Shown here: piece by piece, positions 15,695-20,542 of the stretch
How positions within the stretch are numbered: the stretch's first letter is position 1
Layout of the letters: each line of letters starts with the position of its first letter
Virus record (IMG/VR): IMGVR_UViG_3300028829_002723
Span: 1-20,542 of that record
Origin: a virus
Length of the DNA: 20,542 nucleotides
Direction: 5' to 3' (one strand)
Program-made: the position numbers and the translations under genes
Notes under the pieces: model-generated
The model's input: only the letters and a program-made list of their open reading frames with translations
The model's database searches: none
Told to the model about the DNA's origin: nothing

Positions 15695-16615
15695 TTAAAA
15701 GTTTGTTATCTCATTGAATGACTTTGTAAAATCAACATTATCTTTCTCTTCTCTAACCTCAAATAATGGTTCACCAGTAAATTGGTCTTTGATTTCATAA
15801 AGGTTATATTGCTTATAAATTTCATTTCTAAAGTTATATATAGTATAAATACCGTCTTCCAGAGATTTTGACTGATTTCCGAATAAACCAATTGCAAGTG
15901 TTTCAATATCGTGGTCTACCATCTCTATTTCAAGCATAATTGGATTAAAAAATGTGTTTGTAATGATTACCTTTTGATTTGGGTTTCCTATATTTGGTAA
16001 CACATTAGGTTTAACATTACTAGCTGAACTAGGTGTAACTGTACAGAAGGTTAATGTTGAATTGTCATTAAATCTATAACGAATCGCTTTTTGACTTGAA
16101 TTAGTTAAGTTTTGATTAACTGGTTCAGCCTTATTATTACTAGTTATTATTCTAAAAAAGTTATGTAATTTAGTATCAGTTTTATTAGTATTGTCAAGGT
16201 ACTCAATTCTATAACCACTAAGACCACCGTTATCAAATCTAGAGATAAATCTAGAGTCAATATCTGATAAGTCAAATACAAGACCTTTAATATCTGGATA
16301 AGCTGATAATACACCACAATCAACGATAGTTGTTCTAATCTCAACTGGTTTAATCATTATAGTATAAAATCCTTTAACACCAAAATCAGCAACTGGTAAT
16401 TTTAGTGTATATAATCCACTAAATAACTGAAAACTAGTTATTCCAGATTCACCTTTAGATGGGTCATCTATTGGAATTAAATATTCAGCTGGATTATCAA
16501 CCTTAATAATGGTTGAGTTTCCAGTATTTCTATTAGGTGTGTAGTGGATAAAGATATCCACATCGTCTGGTGTTATGTCTGCTGGTCTTACGACCCCGTA
16601 TGTTCCTGTTGCCAT
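15695..16615 (-). CDS. Virion-module protein of unknown function (306 aa)
   Basis: The complete frame starts MATGTYGVVRPADITPDDVD. The N-terminal 100 residues alternate short strands and look like a beta-sandwich (FSGLYTLKLPVADFGVKGFY, 65-84). The middle contains FRIITSNNKAEPVN, and the C-terminus ends with aromatic strands (YTIYNFRNEIYKQYNLYEIK). No signal peptide, membrane helix or catalytic motif was seen, and I do not recognise a family. It lies between the 292-residue gene and the tail-protein-I-like gene with 4- and 15-base gaps, so it is probably translated together with them. A baseplate or tail-completion component is the simplest inference. Confidence 0.5.
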   Translation of the reverse strand: MATGTYGVVRPADITPDDVDIFIHYTPNRNTGNSTIIKVDNPAEYLIPIDDPSKGESGITSFQLFSGLYTLKLPVADFGVKGFYTIMIKPVEIRTTIVDCGVLSAYPDIKGLVFDLSDIDSRFISRFDNGGLSGYRIEYLDNTNKTDTKLHNFFRIITSNNKAEPVNQNLTNSSQKAIRYRFNDNSTLTFCTVTPSSASNVKPNVLPNIGNPNQKVIITNTFFNPIMLEIEMVDHDIETLAIGLFGNQSKSLEDGIYTIYNFRNEIYKQYNLYEIKDQFTGEPLFEVREEKDNVDFTKSFNEITNF

Positions 16616-16630
16616 TTTAAATTTATTTTT

Positions 16631-17509
16631 TTATTGGTCTACTATATTATAAAAACCATTATTATATCTTTCTAAGTGTTCAAGACTCTCAATTTCTGAT
16701 AATCTTAAATGACTTTCTAATACTGTTGTTGCACCCCTATCAATAAATACATCGCTAAATACTTCTGGTGGTTGTGTTATACCAAATAAGTATTCTTCCT
16801 TCGTTAATGCTGAAAGTGATGTATTAGTTCGGTTCCATCCCTCACCCTCATATTGAAAGTTTGTTAGTGGAATTTGACTTGGAAGGAACTCACTTGTAAG
16901 AAATCTAGTTAACCCAGTGTAATCAGTATATAACAACCCAGTAGATTGATTTACCGTACCTATATTTGAATCATCATTAGCATCAAACACGTAGGTTGTT
17001 GCTGAAATAATTTGGTCTGTTATCCTAGTTTTCCCACTAATAGTATCACCTAAATAATTTTCATAAATATTTTTTTCAATATCAAAATTGGTGATATATT
17101 TATTCGTATTATCATATCCCTTAACATTAACTTTCTTAGAATCTGTTGACCCAGTTATTCTACTAGCATAAGCCCAATAATCCTCTAACTCCTTACCGAC
17201 AACCCTTATGTTAGTGGTGTCTGGAGTAGTTAATGGTGTTGGGGGTTGAGTTCCTAACATAAAAGGAAATGTTATACCAGATGCTATTAATTTATTTTCA
17301 AGTATAGTATAATCTGGTTGTGATGCTGGGTCTGTACTACCAGAGATGAATTCAAGGTTGGTCATCATCCCCATATCGTCAATATTCTGAGTAAGTATTA
17401 TGTTGACATAGAAGGTATCTGCGGTCATTTGACCATATTCCACACCTAATTGCCCTTCACCTCTATAAATTGCATCTTCAAGTAATATTTTTCTTCTAAT
17501 AAGTCCCAT
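16631..17509 (-). CDS. Virion-module protein of unknown function (292 aa)
   Basis: The frame starts MGLIRRKILLEDAIYRGEGQ, with a basic, hydrophobic first segment that may pack against a partner, followed by strand-rich sequence. A Pro/Thr-rich linker (PPTPLTTPDTTN, about 89-100) separates it from a middle domain. The C-terminus is a charged helix (LESHLRLSEIESLEHLERYN, about 263-282). No family was recognised. The ATG overlaps the stop of the 283-residue gene as TAATG, so the two are probably made in a fixed ratio. Role in the tail or baseplate is inferred only from position. Confidence 0.5.
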   Translation of the reverse strand: MGLIRRKILLEDAIYRGEGQLGVEYGQMTADTFYVNIILTQNIDDMGMMTNLEFISGSTDPASQPDYTILENKLIASGITFPFMLGTQPPTPLTTPDTTNIRVVGKELEDYWAYASRITGSTDSKKVNVKGYDNTNKYITNFDIEKNIYENYLGDTISGKTRITDQIISATTYVFDANDDSNIGTVNQSTGLLYTDYTGLTRFLTSEFLPSQIPLTNFQYEGEGWNRTNTSLSALTKEEYLFGITQPPEVFSDVFIDRGATTVLESHLRLSEIESLEHLERYNNGFYNIVDQ

Positions 17510-18360
17510 TATAATGCTTGTATTTGATAAAGAGTAATAATGTAATCACCACCATTGGTTAATGTTACGTTATTGAGTCCAGCGTTAGTATTATAAGTCT
17601 CATCTATTGCGTAAAAATAACCAGTACTATTTCTATGTAATATATACTTAGTATATAGTTTATTTACCAATTCTTCAATACCATAGGCAACACCCTCAGT
17701 CATAAGGTTAAGTGTTTTACCATTTGCCGCATTGTTGAATCTAGCTCTCATAAATATTTCCTTAGGTAATTCACTGGTAACCTCATCTTTGTAATTATAA
17801 ATATAATAACCCTCAGCAAATCCTTCTGGGTTTTTTATAGGATTTGATAATGTAAATGTTACTGGAATTTCATTGGCTGGTTTTGGTAAACCTGGCGTTG
17901 GGTCAGTAGCATCTTGAATATTAGCCGATGTTAATCTTGGGAAAATATTAATGAATGATAATAATCTTTGGTCTGTAGCTCTATCAGTATCATAAAACGA
18001 AAGATTAAGAAATGAATTTTCAAATCTCTTCTTACCAAATTTAATATCATCATTAGTAATATCAATATCACTATAAAAACTAGCACTAGTCGGAAATGTT
18101 GATGCACTTAAGAATCTAACATCGTAAATAATGTTGTTAATATCTATTTGTTGATTATCGTCAAAATATATTGGAGTGAATCTAGCCTTCTCATAATCTA
18201 AGATTGGGTTTATACTATTTTCAACCTCAACATCAACGAATTTCTTATTAACTAATTCAGCTTGGTCCACCATATTTGGAGTCATCTCAATTGGAATATT
18301 GATAAATGTATCAGTAACACCTGTTAGGTTTGATATTTTAATTTGATATTTAGCAGACAT
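17509..18360 (-). CDS. Virion-module protein of unknown function (283 aa)
   Basis: I place the start at the ATG at 18360, giving MSAKYQIKISNLTGVTDTFI, because it overlaps the preceding gene by only 11 bases and removes 14 residues of out-of-character sequence that a longer start at 18402 would add from within the upstream gene. The protein is strand-rich, with a hydrophobic helix (VAYGIEELVNKLYTKYILHR) near the C-terminus and a terminal strand ending in ITLYQIQAL. No catalytic or binding motif was seen. It is coupled to the next gene by TAATG. A structural tail or baseplate part is likely from context alone. Confidence 0.5.
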   Translation of the reverse strand: MSAKYQIKISNLTGVTDTFINIPIEMTPNMVDQAELVNKKFVDVEVENSINPILDYEKARFTPIYFDDNQQIDINNIIYDVRFLSASTFPTSASFYSDIDITNDDIKFGKKRFENSFLNLSFYDTDRATDQRLLSFINIFPRLTSANIQDATDPTPGLPKPANEIPVTFTLSNPIKNPEGFAEGYYIYNYKDEVTSELPKEIFMRARFNNAANGKTLNLMTEGVAYGIEELVNKLYTKYILHRNSTGYFYAIDETYNTNAGLNNVTLTNGGDYIITLYQIQAL

Positions 18361-20062
18361 CTTCACCGTTATTAGTTGTAAACTTATCATCCATTGAATC
18401 ACCAGCTGGGTCAGAATTTATTGGTGCTGAATAGTATAAACCAAACATACCAAATGAATCTTGCCTTTTTAGTGTAACACAATAATTCTGGTGAATATAA
18501 TGAGCACCATTTAAAAATGGATATTTAACTGGGTTTTCTTGACCAGCATTGAAACCTATATCTAATAAATCCCTCCAAAGCCATCTACCATCACCTAAGT
18601 CCTCAGCATAATCTGGAATACCAACAGTGTTTATGTCACCTTGTTCAATATATGGTGAAAAATTTCTTATTGTTATAGGGTAGTGTGCTTTGTAGTAATA
18701 ACCCTCTTGTCTAGGACCATTTGCAACATTACCAAGACCAGTTCGATTGGCTGTATTAAATCTATGGTGAACATCGGCAAGTATAGTTTCTTTTGCTTTA
18801 TGTTTATTATATTCAACAACATCACCAAATAAACCATTGGTGCTGATTAATATGTTATTTTCTAGTGGTGTGTGACCCATTGTAGGAACTACACCACCAT
18901 CATGTATTCTTCTTATGTCTGGTATATTTACCTTATAAGGCTCTGCATTCGTCGCTTGAATCTCTGGCATGTAAGGTATCTCAATTCCAGACTTGATGTC
19001 TGTAAATCCATTAAACGACCCATTAACATCATTTCCTTCGGTTTTTATAATTGTAAGAAATAATTCCGACAATGGTCTACCTAGGTTATCAGTTAAATCA
19101 CTAACATCAATGTCCTCATTGAAAACTAATTGACAAACACCATCATTATACACATTATTAGCAAAATTAAGAGGGTAAATCTCATAATCATCATCTTCGA
19201 TAACAGGCTCTACTCTTGTTTTAACTTTTTCAAATACTCTAAAGTAATATACACTTTCTTGTCCACCAACAACTTTCTTGAATCTACTATTAGGTCCAAT
19301 TACTGCAATACTTGGGTCTACGTCGATAACAAAGTAATAACCCATAAGGTCACCATTATCCATACCAACCCTTTGAACCACATAATCACCATCGAAATTA
19401 GTACCCGTTACTCTAACCATTTCACCAGTTTGTATATTATAAAGTACTGGAATACCTAATGCAGTCATCTCACGAGTTGAGACGCTTACTGAAACTTTAT
19501 CAAATACCATAAGACCACCAGTTGTTAATTGAGTGTCGGCACTAGCACTAGGATATGTAACTGTTACTTCCCAATTCTTAATATCATTGTTAAATCTATC
19601 TTTCTTAAATGAGAATCTTCTTCTCTTAGGTTCCATATCTGTAAACGCACAAACATTTACACCGAAGATATCTGGGTTATAATAACCAAACCAACCATCC
19701 ACTTCTTTCAAGTGTTTAGTGACAGATTCAGCATATGTTATATCTTCATCTTCATTGATTGATAAATTTGGTGGGTATGATTGGTCTCTAAATATATTAT
19801 CATTAAAACTTGACCAACTATCAACACCAGAGATGTTGAATAATACATTGCTCATAAGTGGTCTAATTGTACCAACTAATCTATAAAATGGTGATTCTTG
19901 TCTTTCCTTATCAAATCGTTTGTAAGCATCAACAATTCTATTCATATCACCAACAGGTAACATAGCTTCATTGTTTGTTACATCAAGGTTAACATAACCA
20001 TCAACATTTGATGCCTTCTGAGAGCTCTCAATACCCAATCTATGTTTAATTCTATCGTCCAT
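18350..20062 (-). CDS. Virion-module protein of unknown function (570 aa)
   Basis: This 570-residue protein has no domain I can name. The N-terminus (1-60) is charged and helical (MNRIVDAYKRFDKERQESPF, 40-59), followed by FYRLVGTIRPLMSNVLFNIS (59-78) and a strand-rich body with several acidic patches (IEDDDYEIYP). The C-terminal half has conserved-looking aromatic elements (EGYYYKAHYPITIRNFSPYI and GDGRWLWRDLLDIG). No signal sequence or membrane segment was seen. Its ATG overlaps the stop of the Ig-like gene as TAATG and its end overlaps the next gene by 11 bases. It heads a run of four uncharacterised genes before the tail-protein-I-like gene, so a baseplate or tail component is the most likely role. 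Confidence 0.5.
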   Translation of the reverse strand: MDDRIKHRLGIESSQKASNVDGYVNLDVTNNEAMLPVGDMNRIVDAYKRFDKERQESPFYRLVGTIRPLMSNVLFNISGVDSWSSFNDNIFRDQSYPPNLSINEDEDITYAESVTKHLKEVDGWFGYYNPDIFGVNVCAFTDMEPKRRRFSFKKDRFNNDIKNWEVTVTYPSASADTQLTTGGLMVFDKVSVSVSTREMTALGIPVLYNIQTGEMVRVTGTNFDGDYVVQRVGMDNGDLMGYYFVIDVDPSIAVIGPNSRFKKVVGGQESVYYFRVFEKVKTRVEPVIEDDDYEIYPLNFANNVYNDGVCQLVFNEDIDVSDLTDNLGRPLSELFLTIIKTEGNDVNGSFNGFTDIKSGIEIPYMPEIQATNAEPYKVNIPDIRRIHDGGVVPTMGHTPLENNILISTNGLFGDVVEYNKHKAKETILADVHHRFNTANRTGLGNVANGPRQEGYYYKAHYPITIRNFSPYIEQGDINTVGIPDYAEDLGDGRWLWRDLLDIGFNAGQENPVKYPFLNGAHYIHQNYCVTLKRQDSFGMFGLYYSAPINSDPAGDSMDDKFTTNNGEDVC

Positions 20063-20542
20063 TATGTTGTCGTTACTATATTAGAATACGTAAAGCATCC
20101 ATTTGAATCCGTTATTTTACATTGCCAATCTTCACCATTTGAAAATGCATTGATAGTATGTGACTGAGTAGTAATACCCATATCAACACCATTCTTAAAC
20201 CATTTATAAGTATATCCACCCCAACCACCAGTAGGTGTAACTGTGATTGTTGTTTGATTAGGTTGAGTTGCGATACCACTAAGTGCACTTGACGGTACAT
20301 TAGAACCACCAGCAGTTAAATCTATCACACCACTTAAGTTTGTACAACCATTATTTGTTTCAGTAAGTGTAAAATTAATGTTACCAACTGAAACTAAAGT
20401 ACTAAGTGTAATTATAGTCGGAACCCCTACAGCTGCAAATGATTCTGAACCACCCGCCCATGATATTGTAAATGGACCATCTACAGTAACTAGGAATTGT
20501 GGGTATATTTGTGGTGTTGAGCCATCTAACCAACAATATTGT
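20062..20542 (-). CDS. Ig-like (SprB/PKD-type) repeat protein, N-terminus beyond window
   Basis: The frame is open to the right edge: translating upstream of the GTG at 20328 gives a continuous sequence from position 20541, so that GTG is internal and the gene begins outside the window. The visible 159 residues hold two Ig-like units. The last is complete and has YTYKWFKNGVDMG and CKITDSNGCFTYSN, matching the 'W..nG......... C.vtDsnGC' pattern of SprB/PKD-type repeats common in Bacteroidota surface proteins. The unit before it ends in FTLTETNNGCTN, a degenerate version of the same pattern. Phage Ig-like domains are usually found on exposed virion proteins, where they help adhesion to host glycans. 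The stop overlaps the next ATG as TAATG. The relation to host-type repeats supports a Bacteroidota host. Confidence 0.7.
   Translation of the reverse strand, partial: QYCWLDGSTPQIYPQFLVTVDGPFTISWAGGSESFAAVGVPTIITLSTLVSVGNINFTLTETNNGCTNLSGVIDLTAGGSNVPSSALSGIATQPNQTTITVTPTGGWGGYTYKWFKNGVDMGITTQSHTINAFSNGEDWQCKITDSNGCFTYSNIVTTT

Noticed and set aside
17509-18402. Longer start at 18402 for the 283-residue gene
   Set aside because: The extra 14 residues come from inside the upstream gene; the ATG at 18360 fits the small overlaps seen elsewhere and gives a normal N-terminus.
19130-19459. 109-residue plus-strand open frame inside the 570-residue gene
   Set aside because: Ile/Asn/Thr-rich shadow of an AT-rich gene, no start region, and wholly inside a well-supported coding sequence.
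20062-20328. Complete 88-residue gene starting with GTG at 20328
   Set aside because: The frame stays open upstream to the window edge with matching Ig-like sequence, so this is the end of a longer gene.
1-20542. Alternative genetic code (recoded TAG) as in some large gut phages
   Set aside because: All genes are full length with the standard code, and no gene appears broken by in-frame TAG.

Overview
The window looks like part of the genome of a large tailed phage (or integrated phage) of a Bacteroidota host, probably Flavobacteriia-like, with a myovirus-type contractile tail. This rests on several observations. The DNA is AT-rich. Gene starts have A-rich leaders and no convincing Shine-Dalgarno. 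Two TAnnTTTG boxes resemble the Bacteroidota -7 element. Genes are packed with TAATG or ATGA overlaps. Long Thr/Ser/Gly/Asn-rich virion proteins sit beside a small set of DNA-metabolism genes. Every complete gene ends in TAA except one TGA, and the standard code reads through all genes. No integrase, tRNA, rRNA, CRISPR array or insertion sequence was seen.

Left part (1-3755), DNA metabolism. On the minus strand, in transcription order, lie a RuvC-like resolvase, a small zinc-finger protein, a DnaG-type primase (zinc ribbon plus TOPRIM) and, at the left edge, the N-terminal part of a PD-(D/E)XK nuclease cut by the window. Between primase and nuclease sits the only plus-strand gene, a 353-residue protein with a C-terminal GNAT-like acetyltransferase domain. 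It abuts the primase gene stop-to-stop and diverges from the nuclease gene across a 58-base gap containing a perfect 12-base palindrome.

Right part (3802-20542), virion module, all on the minus strand with almost no spacing. In transcription order it holds an Ig-like protein cut by the right edge, four proteins of unknown fold (570, 283, 292 and 306 residues), a 930-residue protein with a tail-protein-I-like core and a Cys-rich C-terminal half, a 714-residue Cys-rich protein with two coiled coils, a trimeric-fibre protein with thirteen exact 14-residue YadA-head-like repeats, a 241-residue putative adaptor, a 78-residue protein, a 487-residue protein with two 'VNG' beta repeats, and two tandem paralogues (709 and 402 residues) with tail-collar-fibre signatures at both ends. 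This reads as a baseplate periphery and tail-fibre/adsorption cassette, probably transcribed as a long leftward unit that may continue into the DNA-metabolism genes because no terminator hairpin is visible at the junction.

The observation most worth following is the plus-strand GNAT protein. It has a short basic N-terminus ending in L-x-E and two copies of an in-frame 19-base repeat encoding NMNES, dividing it into three segments. This resembles the layout expected of a capsid-targeted protein processed by a T4-type prohead protease, and would make it a candidate injected effector. That is inference and has a direct test.
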